From positions 62,001 to 126,000 of the forward strand of contig NZ_FZNO01000012.1 of assembly GCF_900188025.1 (NCBI RefSeq): DNA of 64,000 nucleotides, in the 5' to 3' direction. This document shows positions 1 to 8,640 of the stretch, one piece after another (the stretch's first letter is position 1; each line of letters opens with the position of its first letter). Position numbers and translations under genes: made by a program. Source of the stretch: Blastococcus mobilis. GTDB taxonomy: Bacteria > Actinomycetota > Actinomycetes > Mycobacteriales > Geodermatophilaceae. Under the pieces are notes generated by a model. That model ran no database searches. It was not told where the DNA came from and saw only the letters and a program-made list of their open reading frames with translations.

Positions 1-966
1 GTCCGAACCGGGGCGCAGGCTGCGCACCTGGGCGGTGACCTCGGCGACGAAGCGGTCGTAGACGGCGCTGGTCGCGTAGACCCGCTCGATCCCGATGCAC
101 GTCTGGCCGGCGTTGCTCATCGAGCCCCAGACGGCGGCGTCGGCCGCGGCGACCACGTCGGCGTCGTCGTCGACGATCATCGCGTCCTTGCCGCCGAGCT
201 CCATGAGCACCGGGGTGAGGGTCTCCGCGCACGTGGCCATGACCTTGCGGCCGGTCGGCGCGGACCCGGTGAAGGCCAGCTTGCCGACTCCCGCACGGCA
301 CAGCGCTGCGCCGGTCTCGCCGTAGCCCGTGACGACCTGGAAGGCGTCGGCGGCGTCGGGGACCGCGGCCCGCCAGGCGGCGGCCAGCCACGCGCCGACG
401 GCGGGCGTGTACTCCGACGGCTTGAAGACGACGGCGTTGCCCGCGGCCAGCGCGTACGCGATCGAGCCCATGGGTGTGAACACGGGGTAGTTCCACGGCC
501 CGATCACGCCGATGACGCCCAGCGGCTGGTACTCCAGGTAGGCGGCGTGGTTGGCCGCGAGCATCCCGGCCCTCACCCGGCGCGGGCCGAGCGTCTTGCG
601 GGCATGCGCGCCGGCCCAGGCCAGGTGGTCGATGGCGAGGGTGATCTCGAGGATCGCGTCACCGTGCGGCTTGCCGTTCTCGCGGTGGACGAGGTCGGCC
701 AGCTCGTTCATGCGCCGGGCGAGATAGCCGCGGTAGGCCGACAAGCGCTCCTTGCGCCCGTCGAAACCCAGCTCGCCCCAGTGCGTGGCGGCCGCGCGAG
801 CCCGCTCGACGGCCTCGTTCACGGCATCGGCGTCGTGCACCGGGAAGACGCCGACGACCGCGCCGGAGGCAGGGTTCGTGGATTCGAAGGTCTGCGTGGT
901 GGCGTGGCGGTCGACGGTTCCCGCGGAGGCGTCGGTGACCGCGTCCATCTGCTCGACGAGCGACAT
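1..966 (-). CDS. Aldehyde dehydrogenase, 3' end outside the window
   Basis: NAD(P)-dependent oxidation of an aldehyde to a carboxylate. 322 residues are visible from an ATG at 966; the family runs near 500, so the C-terminal third lies beyond position 1. Visible ALDH signatures are GPWNYPV (substrate channel), the cofactor-fold loop FTGSAPTGRKV, the catalytic-base region LMELGGKD and the nucleophile region NAGQTCIG with its Cys. No strong Shine-Dalgarno sequence precedes the ATG. An anti-sigma ATPase remnant ends 11 bp upstream on the same strand. Substrate cannot be assigned; it resembles the broad-range and succinate-semialdehyde groups. Confidence 0.93.
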   Translation of the reverse strand, partial: MSLVEQMDAVTDASAGTVDRHATTQTFESTNPASGAVVGVFPVHDADAVNEAVERARAAATHWGELGFDGRKERLSAYRGYLARRMNELADLVHRENGKPHGDAILEITLAIDHLAWAGAHARKTLGPRRVRAGMLAANHAAYLEYQPLGVIGVIGPWNYPVFTPMGSIAYALAAGNAVVFKPSEYTPAVGAWLAAAWRAAVPDAADAFQVVTGYGETGAALCRAGVGKLAFTGSAPTGRKVMATCAETLTPVLMELGGKDAMIVDDDADVVAAADAAVWGSMSNAGQTCIGIERVYATSAVYDRFVAEVTAQVRSLRPGSD

Positions 967-977
967 GGTGACGGAGG

Positions 978-1358
978 TTACCCGCGGGTCACTTGCCTGG
1001 CAGGAGAGGCGACCCGACCGGGCGAGGTCGCCCCGTCGACGCGGTCGTCGGCGTCGATGACGGCCCAGACCGTCACGGTGCCGCGCGCCTGGAACCAGCC
1101 GTGCCGCAGGGAGAGGTCGGCGACGAGGTGGAGCCCCAAGCCCCCGAGCCCCGGATCGCGGCCCTGGGCGGGGATCGGGAGAACCCCCGTCGAGGAGTCG
1201 CTGACCGCCAGGAGCCACAGGTCGCCGGTCCGGCTGAGCGACGTGGCGACGGGCGCGCCGCCGTGCCGCAGCCCGTTGGAGGCGAGCCGCCTCGTTGCCG
1301 GAATGCTCCGAACCTCCGTGTCACCCGGTGGTCGGGAAGATCCGACGGGGGCGCCGAA
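978..1358 (-). pseudogene. Remnant of an RsbW-like anti-sigma factor ATPase domain
   Basis: This minus-strand frame is open from a TAG at 1361-1359 to a TAA at 980-978 but has no ATG, GTG or TTG start. It reads ASNGLRHGG, then GDLWLLAVSD, then RDPGLGGLGLHLVADLS and HGW, which is the N-box to G2 region of HATPase_c_2 anti-sigma/serine kinases. The helix that normally precedes the N-box is missing, and the usual acidic residue (as in ELVTNALRHG) is Arg-Leu here. I infer a 5'-truncated pseudogene. A non-standard start is possible but less likely. It lies between aldehyde dehydrogenase and the divergent ATPase gene. Confidence 0.6.
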
Positions 1359-1409
1359 CTAGGGTCGGCGGCGAGTGGGCCTGCCGGCCCGGTGCAGGGA
1401 AGGCGGAGC

Positions 1410-4394
1410 ATGCAGACCGCGATCGACGGCGCCCCGGGCGACCCGTTCGGCACCGCGGAGATCCGTCGCCGGGTGCTGGCGGCCTGGGCCGAGGATCCGG
1501 CGCGCTTCCGCGAGGACGCGAACGCCGAGGAGGACCTCGTCCGGGGCGGCTACCGCGACCGGTTGCTGGTCGAGCTCGCGCAGAACGCCGCCGACGCCGC
1601 CGTCCGCGGGGGAGTGCCCGGCCGGCTGCGCCTGGAACTGGACGCAGGAACGCTGCGGGCAGCCAACACCGGAGCCCCGCTGGACGAGGGTGGCGTGCAG
1701 GGGCTGGCCACGCTGCGCGCCTCGGTCAAGCGCGACGAGACCGGCAGCGTCGGCCGCTTCGGGGTCGGCTTCGCCGCGGTGCTGGCGGTCACCGACGAGC
1801 CCGCCGTGCTGTCGGCGGCGGGCGGCGTGCGGTTCAGCGCCGCGCAGACCCACGACGAGGTCGTCGCCGTCCCGGCGCTCGCCGCCGAGGTGGCCCGTCG
1901 TGGCGGTGCGGCTCCCGTGCTGCGGCTGCCGTGGCCGGCCGAAGGCGCCCCGCCGGACGGGTTCACCACCGAGGTCGTGCTCCCGCTGCGGGACGGCGCG
2001 CCGCCCGTCGTCGCGGCCGCCCTGGACGCACTCCCCGCGGAGCTGCTGCTGGCGCTCCCGGGACTGGCGGGGATCGACGTGATCGTGGACGGCGCGCAGC
2101 GCTGCCTGCGCATCGAGCGTTCGGCCCGGTCCGCGCGGATCACCGACGGCGGCGGGACGACCTGGGCGATTGCCGAGCGGTCCGGCGAGCTGCCCGCCGA
2201 GCTCCTGGCCGACCGCCCCGTGGAGGAGCGGTCCCGTCGAGCCTGGACGGTGACGGCCGCGGTGCCCCTCGACCAGGAGGGGCGGCCGCGTCCGCTCCCG
2301 TCCGGGCAGGTGGTGCACGCGCCCACCCCGAGCGACGAGCCGCTGTCGCTGCCCGTGCGGCTGATCGCCCCCTTCCCGCTCGGCCCCGACCGCCGGCACG
2401 TGGCCCCGGGGCCGGTCACGGACGCGCTGGTGGCCGCGGCCGCCGGGACGTGCGCGGACCTGGTCGTCGGGCTGCCGGCCGACCCCGCGGTGCTCGCCCT
2501 GGTGCCGCAGGTCGGTCTGGCCGGGGCGGAACTGGACGCCGCCCTCTGCGCCGCGGTGCTCGAGCAGTTGCGTGCCACCTCCTGGCTCCCCGTCGCCGCG
2601 GACCCGACGGCCCGGCAGGCGCCCGACCGCGCCGCAGCCCTGGACGACCCCACCGAGGAGCGGGTCGCCGCGCTCGCCGACGTCGTCCCGGGCCTGCTCC
2701 CCGCGGGCTGGTCCCGCCGCTCGGACTCGCGGTCGCTGACGGCGCTGGGCGTCCGCCGCATCGGGACCGCGGCGGCGGTGGAGGCGGTGCGGGGTGTGGA
2801 TCGGCTGCCGTCCTGGTGGGCCGGCCTGTACGCCGCCCTCGACGGTGCCGACCGCGAGGAACTCGGCGCGCTGCCGGTGCCGCTGGCCGACGGGCGGACC
2901 GCCCACGGACCGGCCGGCGTGCTGCTGCCGGAGGCCGGGCTGCCGGTGCACCGGCTGGGCGCGCTGGGCCTCCGGCTGGCCGAGCCGGAGGCGGTCGCCC
3001 CGCCCGCGGCCCGCCGCCTGCTCGAACGGCTGGGCGCGCAGCCGGCCACCGCGGTCGCCGTGCTCGCCGACCCGGCGGTGCGCGCCGCCGTCGAGACCTC
3101 GATGGACATCGTCGACCACGCCGTCGACGGTTCGCCCGAGCCGGAGGAGCTGGCCGAGGCCGTGCTCGCCCTCGTGGCGGTGGCCCGGCCGGCGGTGGGG
3201 GAGCTGCCCTGGCTCGCCGGGCTCGCCCTGCCCGACGCCGACGGCGGCTGGGCACCGGCGGGGGAGCTGGTGCTGCCGGGATCGCCGTTGGCGGCCGTCC
3301 TCGCCGAGGGCTCGCTGGGCGTGCTCGAGGCCGAGACCGCGGCAACCGCCGATCCCGATGCGCTCCGGGCCGTCGGCGTGCTCGACACCTTCGCGCTGGT
3401 ACGCGCCGAGGACCCCGACGAGCTCGACGTCGACGGCGCCGACCGCTGGGCCGACGCGGTTCTGGACCGACTTCCGCACGACGCGCCCCCGCCGCAGTGG
3501 CCGTTGCTCACCGCCGTCCGCGACCTCGAACTGGTGGCGGACTGGGCCGGCGCGCTGCCGTTGCTGGCATCGCTGCCTCCCGAGGCGTGGGCGGACGTCG
3601 TCGTCGGCGGCGTCGCCGTGCCGGGTTATCTGCGCTGGTGGCTCTCGACCCACCCGGTCCTGGGCGGCGAGCGTCCCGACCGGCTCCGGCACCCGGAGAG
3701 CGAAGAATTACAGGGACTGTACGAATCTGCGACGGCGGCTCCGGAGGTCCTCGCGCTGCTCCGCCCGCCGGGCAGCGTGGCCGACGTCCTGGCCGACGTC
3801 GACGGCGCCATCGACCTGCTCGACCGGCTCGGGGATCCGGCCCGCACCGTGCGTCCGGGCGTGCTGCGCACGGTCTATGCGCAGCTGGCCGACGCTCTCG
3901 ACGGGATCGACGTCGATCCGCCCGACCGGGTGCGCGTGGCCCCCGACCGGGTCGTCGAGGACGCCGTGGTGCTCGACGCTCCGTACCTACAGCCACTGGT
4001 CCGAAAGCCCCTCGTGCCGGCCGCAGGCGCCCCGGGCGCCGTCGCGGACCTGCTCGACCTGCCCCTGGCCGGCGAACTGGTGCGCGGCACGGTGACCGGG
4101 CGGGGGGAGCGTCGCCGCTGGGCGGATCTCCCCGGAGCAGCACTGGCCGCAGCCCGGCTGGACGTCGCCGAGCTGACCGGCGAGGTCGAGCTCCACGACG
4201 GCCTCGACGTCGACGGCCGGCCGGTTCCCTGGTGGCCCGGGGAGGACGCCGACCACGTCGACGGCACCCCGGAGAGCCTCGGGCGGGCCCTCGCCTGGCG
4301 GGCCGGCGCGTGGTCGCGCCGGCAGGCCCTGGCCGAGGCGTTCGCCTTTCCCGACCGCGCCGCCGAGCTGGCCGCCGAGGACGCCATCGGCTGA
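1410..4394 (+). CDS. Sacsin/Hsp90-like GHKL ATPase protein, 994 aa
   Basis: Large cytoplasmic protein whose N-terminus carries a GHKL (Hsp90/sacsin type) nucleotide-binding fold. ELAQNAADA (about 55-63) is the N-box with its Mg-binding Asn, LRAANTGAPL (about 82-91) matches the G1 region, and GRFGVGFAA (115-123) the G2 box. The remaining 850 residues are Ala/Leu-rich helical sequence with no recognised enzyme motif. I chose the ATG at 1410, which follows GGAAGGCGGA; the frame stays open upstream but that part is not protein-like. Family members are annotated as sacsin N-terminal ATP-binding-like proteins. A chaperone role is inferred from the fold only; clients are unknown. The stop is followed directly by the 60-bp repeat array. 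Confidence 0.88.
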   Translation: MQTAIDGAPGDPFGTAEIRRRVLAAWAEDPARFREDANAEEDLVRGGYRDRLLVELAQNAADAAVRGGVPGRLRLELDAGTLRAANTGAPLDEGGVQGLATLRASVKRDETGSVGRFGVGFAAVLAVTDEPAVLSAAGGVRFSAAQTHDEVVAVPALAAEVARRGGAAPVLRLPWPAEGAPPDGFTTEVVLPLRDGAPPVVAAALDALPAELLLALPGLAGIDVIVDGAQRCLRIERSARSARITDGGGTTWAIAERSGELPAELLADRPVEERSRRAWTVTAAVPLDQEGRPRPLPSGQVVHAPTPSDEPLSLPVRLIAPFPLGPDRRHVAPGPVTDALVAAAAGTCADLVVGLPADPAVLALVPQVGLAGAELDAALCAAVLEQLRATSWLPVAADPTARQAPDRAAALDDPTEERVAALADVVPGLLPAGWSRRSDSRSLTALGVRRIGTAAAVEAVRGVDRLPSWWAGLYAALDGADREELGALPVPLADGRTAHGPAGVLLPEAGLPVHRLGALGLRLAEPEAVAPPAARRLLERLGAQPATAVAVLADPAVRAAVETSMDIVDHAVDGSPEPEELAEAVLALVAVARPAVGELPWLAGLALPDADGGWAPAGELVLPGSPLAAVLAEGSLGVLEAETAATADPDALRAVGVLDTFALVRAEDPDELDVDGADRWADAVLDRLPHDAPPPQWPLLTAVRDLELVADWAGALPLLASLPPEAWADVVVGGVAVPGYLRWWLSTHPVLGGERPDRLRHPESEELQGLYESATAAPEVLALLRPPGSVADVLADVDGAIDLLDRLGDPARTVRPGVLRTVYAQLADALDGIDVDPPDRVRVAPDRVVEDAVVLDAPYLQPLVRKPLVPAAGAPGAVADLLDLPLAGELVRGTVTGRGERRRWADLPGAALAAARLDVAELTGEVELHDGLDVDGRPVPWWPGEDADHVDGTPESLGRALAWRAGAWSRRQALAEAFAFPDRAAELAAEDAIG

Positions 4395-4429
4395 AGGGCG
4401 CGGCCCTGTCCCGGGTCCCGCCCCGAGCC

Positions 4430-4757
4430 TGCGAGGGGTGAGAGGGACGGGGTCGGGACCAGTGGCCCCGTCCGGAGGCTCGCCGCGAGCTTGCGAGTGG
4501 TGAGGGACGGGGTCGGGACCAGTGGCCCCGTCCGGAGGCTCGCCGCGAGCTTGCAAGTGGTGAGGGACGGGGTCGGGACCAGTGGCCCCGTCCGGAGGCT
4601 CGCCGCGAGCTTGCAAGTGGTGAGGGACGGGGTCGGGACCAGTGGCCCCGTCCGGAGGCTCGCCGCGAGCTTGCAAGTGGTGAGGGACGGGGTCGGGACC
4701 AGTGGCCCCGTCCGGAGGCTCGCCGCGAGCTTGCGAGGGGTGAGAGGGACGGGGTCC
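4430..4757 (+). repeat. Tandem array of a 60-bp unit, about 5.3 copies
   Basis: Five nearly identical 60-bp units begin with GAGGGACGGGGTC near 4442, 4502, 4562, 4622 and 4682, and a partial one starts near 4744. Copies differ at a few bases (TTGCGAGTGG, TTGCAAGTGG, TTGCGAGGGG). Each unit contains the inverted pair GACGGGGTC/GGCCCCGTC, so each can fold into a hairpin. The array is bounded on both sides by the same GCGAGGGGTGAGAGGGACGG. The unit length is divisible by 3, so it gives open frames on both strands that I treat as artefacts. It lies between the ends of two convergent genes. Confidence 0.95.
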
Positions 4758-4759
4758 TT

Positions 4760-5128
4760 TCACTGGCCCCAGCGGGGGATGGCGCTCGCGCCCGGGGCGT
4801 GGCCCTGCGTCGAGGGGCGGCCGCCGCGCCGTCCGGCCGGTGCGCGGGGTCCGGGTGCCCGCGAGGCCGCGCTCCAGCACTCGTAGAGCGACAGCCACTG
4901 TGCCGGGGTGAGGGCCGTCGGCCGGGTGGTCGGCGGCAGGCCCTCCTGGTGCAACCAGCGGACGCCGGCGGCGCCGGGCAGCTGCGCCCGGAGGAGAGCC
5001 CCGAGCGGAGCGGTGGGCGAGGCGAGGACGGCGCCGGCGAGCCGGTCGAACGCCGCCGTCTCGGCCTCCGGCAGCGAGGAGCGGGCAGCGGCGGCGGGGC
5101 CGTCGCTGATCGGGGACGGGCGTGACAC
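4760..5128 (-). CDS. Hypothetical protein, 122 aa
   Basis: Function not recognised. The GTG start at 5128 is preceded by a strong GGAGGT seven bases upstream, the main support for a real gene. The N-terminal 90 residues look protein-like (LLRAQLPGAAGVRWLHQEGL and LTPAQWLSLYECWSAA). The last 30 residues are Pro/Arg/Gly-rich and run up to the edge of the 60-bp repeat array, so the original C-terminus may have been altered by repeat growth. No signal peptide or membrane segment. Confidence 0.6.
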   Translation of the reverse strand: MSRPSPISDGPAAAARSSLPEAETAAFDRLAGAVLASPTAPLGALLRAQLPGAAGVRWLHQEGLPPTTRPTALTPAQWLSLYECWSAASRAPGPRAPAGRRGGRPSTQGHAPGASAIPRWGQ

Positions 5129-5344
5129 GGGGTACCTCCGACGAGGTCACAGCGGTGCCCGGGGACGCCGGATGCAGCCCGGCCGGCGGGGAGGAGTGGC
5201 GCCCGGGACGACACGGGCGCGGACGGCGGGCGGCGGGGCCGCTCCGCGGGAGATCGGGCTCAGACGGTGCGCAGGCGCACGGAGTACCGCATGTCCGAGA
5301 CGCTAGGGCGCGGGCGTGGCCGGGTCGACCGAATTGTCCGGCCG

Positions 5345-5674
5345 CTACTGCTCCGGCTGTGCCGCCTGCTTCGCTTGCTGCTCCTTCGCTCGCTGCTTCG
5401 CTTCCTGGCGCGCCCGGTGGGCCTCCCACTTGGCGCGGTCGCGTGCGCGGGCGTCCTTGCCGCGCTCCCACTTCTCCGCCCGCCGGCGGGCGCGCTCGAG
5501 CTCGCGCTGTTCGAAGGTGGAGTGGCGGTCCCAGTCGCGGGCGAAGAACGCCATGGTCAGGGCGGTCACGAGCACGATCGCCACGAACGCGGCGAGGACC
5601 GGGTCCAGATAGACGAAAGCAGCCACGGACCCGACGACTGCAGCAACGCCCCACACCAGCCATCCGACGGACAC
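5345..5674 (-). CDS. Small membrane protein with charged helical tail, 109 aa
   Basis: Two hydrophobic segments (about residues 3-22 and 27-45) are followed by a highly charged Arg/Glu/Lys/Gln-rich stretch from about 48 to the end, with repeated RELERARRRAEKWERG-type sequence that should form one long helix or coiled coil. GTG start at 5674; an ATG-less but otherwise ordinary actinobacterial start with weak ribosome binding. The topology suggests two membrane helices with a cytoplasmic basic tail. Function unknown. It is divergent from the STAS gene with about 200 bp between them. Confidence 0.7.
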   Translation of the reverse strand: MSVGWLVWGVAAVVGSVAAFVYLDPVLAAFVAIVLVTALTMAFFARDWDRHSTFEQRELERARRRAEKWERGKDARARDRAKWEAHRARQEAKQRAKEQQAKQAAQPEQ

Positions 5675-5877
5675 GTCGACCAGTATCCGCTGTCGCCGAC
5701 GGCGACCGGCGTCGCCTGCGGTGGGACACGTGGGAGGTGCGTGATCGGCAGGCCCTTGCGGTGCTGGGGTCCCGTCCCTACGTTGGGGGTGCGGTTCAAC
5801 AGTCAGCCGTCTCGCCGGTGCCGTGGTCCAGCAAGCAACGAGGCCCCGATCGATTCATCTCCACGAGAGGCACCCCC

Positions 5878-6264
5878 GTGACCGCAGCCTCACTCGATCC
5901 GCCCCCCACCGACCTCGTGTCCATCGACGTCTCCGGCTCCCCCCCGACCGTCCGCGTGACCGTCGCCGGTGAGGTCGACTCCACGTCCGCCCCGGTCCTC
6001 CGCCAGCACATCGAGCCCCTGCTCGACGGCGACGTCCGCGAGCTCACCATCGACCTCGGGCAGGTCACGTTCCTCGACTCGGCGGGCCTCTGCGTCCTGG
6101 CCGCGGCCCACCGTCAGGCGGTCCGCCAGGACGTGACCATGCGTGTGCTGGCCTCGTCCCGTGCGGTGATCCGCCCGTTGCAGATCACCGGCCTCTGGGA
6201 CCTGCTCAAGGCCGAGCGGGTCGACGGGTCGGCCACGCTGCCGACTCGGCAGGGCGTCGCTTGA
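5878..6264 (+). CDS. STAS-domain anti-sigma factor antagonist, 128 aa
   Basis: SpoIIAA/RsbV-type protein. In this family the unphosphorylated form binds an RsbW-like anti-sigma kinase and frees a stress sigma factor. FLDSAGLCVL carries the Asp-Ser of the phosphorylation motif (Ser about 68). GTG start at 5878, with GAGAGG seven bases upstream; the long upstream open frame is not protein-like. The STAS fold fills nearly the whole protein. The stop codon lies inside the first copy of a 14-bp tandem repeat, so the C-terminus may have been changed by it. The anti-sigma partner is not adjacent, though a degraded ATPase remnant lies at 978-1358 and an RsbP/RsbQ pair at 17599-20666. Confidence 0.9.
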   Translation: MTAASLDPPPTDLVSIDVSGSPPTVRVTVAGEVDSTSAPVLRQHIEPLLDGDVRELTIDLGQVTFLDSAGLCVLAAAHRQAVRQDVTMRVLASSRAVIRPLQITGLWDLLKAERVDGSATLPTRQGVA

Positions 6265-6306
6265 TCCCCACCGCTTGATCCCCACCGCTTGATCCGCACC
6301 GCTTGA
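6258..6306 (+). repeat. 14-bp tandem repeat spanning a stop codon
   Basis: Three consecutive copies of CGCTTGATCCCCAC (the third has one change) plus a partial fourth, CGCTTGA. The TGA that ends the STAS gene is inside the first copy, so each copy contains a potential stop. Confidence 0.9.
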
Positions 6307-6427
6307 CCTTTCCACCGGCGTCCGGACAGGGTGCTCGCGCGGGCACTTCCGTGCCGGGGCACACTCGGTCCTGCCCTCCCACCTGCCGGGGGACGGGCTC
6401 GGTCGTGGAGGAACAGGGAGGACCACC

Positions 6428-7639
6428 GTGCGGGATGCGGTCATCTGCGAGCCGTTGCGGACCCCGGTCGGGGGCTTCGGCGGATCACTGCGGGACGTGC
6501 CGGCCCAGGAGCTCGCCGCGACGGTGATCCGGGCGCTCATGGAGCGCACCGGCCTTCCGCCGGAGTCGGTGGAGGACGTCCTCCTCGGCCACTGCTATCC
6601 GACGATGGACGCGCCCGCGATCGGTCGCGTCGCGGCGCTGGACGCCGGACTCCCCGTGACCGCCTCGGGTCTGCAGATCGACCGGCGCTGCGGCTCGGGC
6701 CTGCAGGCGGTCGTCTACGCGGCAATGCAGGTGCAGTCGGGCACCTCGGACGTCGTCCTGGCCGGTGGTGCGGAGTCGATGAGCAACGCGCCGTTCTACT
6801 CGACCGCCATGCGGTGGGGGGTCAAGGCCGGGCCGGGCGTGCTGCTGCAGGACGGTCTGGCCCGGGGCCGGGTCACTGCCGGCGGGCAGAACCATCCCGT
6901 GCCCGGCGGGATGCTGGAGACGGCGGAGAACCTGCGCCGGGAGTACAAGATCTCCCGCGAGGAACAGGACGAGTACGCCGTCCGCAGCCACCAGCGTGCG
7001 GCCGCCGCCGCCGAGGCCGGCCGGTTCGCCGACGAGATCGTCCCGGTCACCGTGAAGAGCCGGAAGAGCGAGATCGTCGTCGACCGTGACGAGCACATCC
7101 GTCCCGACTCGAACGTGGAGACCCTCGCCAAGCTCCGCCCGATCATGGGCAAGGACGACCCCGAGGCCACGGTCACCGCGGGCAACGCCAGTGGCCAGAA
7201 CGACGGCGCCGCGGTGTGCGTCGTCACCCACCCGGACAAGGCCGCCGAGCTGGGGCTGCGGCCGCTGGCGCGACTGGTCTCCTGGGGCGTGGGCGGGGTC
7301 CCGCCCAGGACCATGGGGATCGGCCCGGTGCCGGCGACGGCCAAGGCGCTCGCCCAGGCCGACGTCAAGCTGTCCGACGTCGACCTGATCGAGCTCAACG
7401 AGGCCTTCGCCAGCCAGGTGCTCGCCGTGACCCGGGAGTGGGGCTTCACCGAGAGCGACTTCGAGCGGACCAACGTCAACGGCTCGGGCATCTCCCTCGG
7501 TCACCCGGTCGGCGCCACCGGCGGGCGGATCCTCGCGACGTTGTTGCGCGAGATGGAGCGCCGCGACGCGCGGTACGGCCTGGAGACGATGTGCATCGGC
7601 GGCGGCCAGGGCCTGGCCGCGCTGTTCGAGCGGGTCTGA
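6428..7639 (+). CDS. Acetyl-CoA acetyltransferase (thiolase), 403 aa
   Basis: Condenses or cleaves acyl-CoA/acetyl-CoA in beta-oxidation or acetoacetyl-CoA formation. Family hallmarks are visible: nucleophile Cys88 in DRRCGSGLQA, NEAFA, GHPVGATGGR with the active-site His, and MCIGGGQG with the second catalytic Cys. Full family length. GTG start at 6428 after GGGAGG. Followed on the same strand by a FabG-type reductase about 180 bp downstream, a pairing that would suit 3-oxoacyl-CoA metabolism. The reported activity is based on family; biosynthetic and degradative thiolases cannot be separated here. Confidence 0.95.
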   Translation: MRDAVICEPLRTPVGGFGGSLRDVPAQELAATVIRALMERTGLPPESVEDVLLGHCYPTMDAPAIGRVAALDAGLPVTASGLQIDRRCGSGLQAVVYAAMQVQSGTSDVVLAGGAESMSNAPFYSTAMRWGVKAGPGVLLQDGLARGRVTAGGQNHPVPGGMLETAENLRREYKISREEQDEYAVRSHQRAAAAAEAGRFADEIVPVTVKSRKSEIVVDRDEHIRPDSNVETLAKLRPIMGKDDPEATVTAGNASGQNDGAAVCVVTHPDKAAELGLRPLARLVSWGVGGVPPRTMGIGPVPATAKALAQADVKLSDVDLIELNEAFASQVLAVTREWGFTESDFERTNVNGSGISLGHPVGATGGRILATLLREMERRDARYGLETMCIGGGQGLAALFERV

Positions 7640-7675
7640 AGAAGGACCCCGCTGCCCCCCGCCACTCGTAGAAGG

Positions 7676-7800
7676 ACCCCCAGAAGGACCCCGTCCTCCC
7701 CACCCCTCGCATGCTCGGGGCGGGACTCGGGACGAGGCCCTCCGAACCGCTCGCAGGCTCGCAGCGAGCCTCCGGACGGGGCCGACCCCGCTTTCCCTCC
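7676..7800. repeat. Single copy of dispersed intergenic repeat related to the 60-bp array
   Basis: The stretch GCGAGCCTCCGGACGGGGCC (7766-7785) equals the reverse complement of the core of the 60-bp units at 4430-4757, and it is preceded by GAAGGACCCCGTCCTCCCC. It is rich in self-complementary GC blocks. Similar AAGGACCCC or AAGGGGCCCC blocks occur in other gene gaps (8584-8640, 44928-44960), so this is a family of dispersed intergenic elements in this genome. Confidence 0.65.
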
Positions 7801-7818
7801 GAGTAGTAGGAGTTCTGC

Positions 7819-8583
7819 ATGACTGCGTCCCTCAGCTCCCGTGTCGCGATCGTCACCGGTGCCGCCCGTGGCATCGGTGCCGCCACCGCCCGGCGGCTGG
7901 CCGAGGACGGGTTCGCCGTCGCCGTCCTCGACCTCTCCGAGGACGACGCCCAGGGCACGGTGGGGGAGATCGAGGCCGCCGGGGGGCGGGCGCTGGCCGT
8001 GGGGGCCGACGTCGGTGACTCCGAGCAGGTCCAGATCGCTGTCGACCGGGTCGCCGCCGAACTCGGCCCGCCGGTGGTGCTGGTCAACAACGCGGGGGTG
8101 ACGCGCGACAACCTGCTGTTCCGGATGACCGACGCCGACTGGGACCTGGTCATGCACGTGCATCTCCGGGGGGCGTTCCTGATGAGCCGTGCCGTGCAGA
8201 GGCACATGACGGAGGCCGGATGGGGCCGGATCGTCAACCTGTCCAGCACCTCGGCTCTGGGCAACCGCGGTCAGGCCAACTACGCCACCGCCAAGGCCGG
8301 ACTCCAGGGCTTCACCAAGACCCTCGCCATCGAACTCGGGAAGTTCGGGGTCACGGCGAACGCGATCGCGCCCGGGTTCATCGTCACCGAGATGACGAAG
8401 GCGACCGCCGCGCGGCTCGGCCAGGAGTGGGAGCCCTACGTCCAGGCCCGCGCCGCGGCCATCCCGGTCGCGCGGGCCGGCCGACCCGAGGACATCGCGC
8501 ACACGGTCTCGTTCCTCGTCAGCGAGGACGCCGGATTCGTCTCCGGTCAGGTCATCTACGTCGCCGGCGGTCCCCGCGCGTAA
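7819..8583 (+). CDS. fabG: FabG-type 3-oxoacyl reductase (SDR), 254 aa
   Basis: Classical short-chain dehydrogenase, predicted to reduce 3-oxoacyl-ACP or -CoA with NAD(P)H. Rossmann motif TGAARGIG (13-20), NNAG (90-93), catalytic Ser in LSSTSALG (about 142), Tyr155 and Lys159 in YATAK. ATG at 7819 with AGGAG upstream. It follows the thiolase gene on the same strand, separated by repeat sequence, which suggests related function but not necessarily one transcript. The exact substrate is not fixed by sequence. Confidence 0.92.
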   Translation: MTASLSSRVAIVTGAARGIGAATARRLAEDGFAVAVLDLSEDDAQGTVGEIEAAGGRALAVGADVGDSEQVQIAVDRVAAELGPPVVLVNNAGVTRDNLLFRMTDADWDLVMHVHLRGAFLMSRAVQRHMTEAGWGRIVNLSSTSALGNRGQANYATAKAGLQGFTKTLAIELGKFGVTANAIAPGFIVTEMTKATAARLGQEWEPYVQARAAAIPVARAGRPEDIAHTVSFLVSEDAGFVSGQVIYVAGGPRA

Positions 8584-8594
8584 CGGCTCCCTGC

Positions 8595-8632
8595 AGGGGC
8601 CCGCCGCGAGGGAGCGAGCGGCAGGGTAGGGG
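8595..8632. terminator. Hairpin-forming repeat between convergent genes
   Basis: GCCGC at 8602-8606 can pair with GCGGC at 8618-8622, flanked by CCC/GGG blocks. It belongs to the same GC-rich repeat style (AGGGGGTCCTTGTTCA) seen elsewhere in the window. It lies between the convergent ends of fabG and the DUF1206 gene, so a bidirectional terminator role is likely. Confidence 0.45.
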
Positions 8633-8640
8633 GTCCTTGT

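Noticed and set aside
4430-4757. CRISPR array
   Set aside because: The repeats are contiguous 60-bp units without unique spacers, and no cas genes are near.
4491-4886. Repetitive ORF RDGVGTSGPVRRLAASLQVV across the 60-bp array
   Set aside because: The unit length is a multiple of 3, so open frames arise automatically; no ribosome site and the sequence is not protein-like.
5260-5292. 10-codon leader peptide MRYSVRLRTV on the minus strand
   Set aside because: It has a start and stop but no Cys or regulatory residue run, no clear attenuator, and lies 130 bp before the next gene; too little to support.
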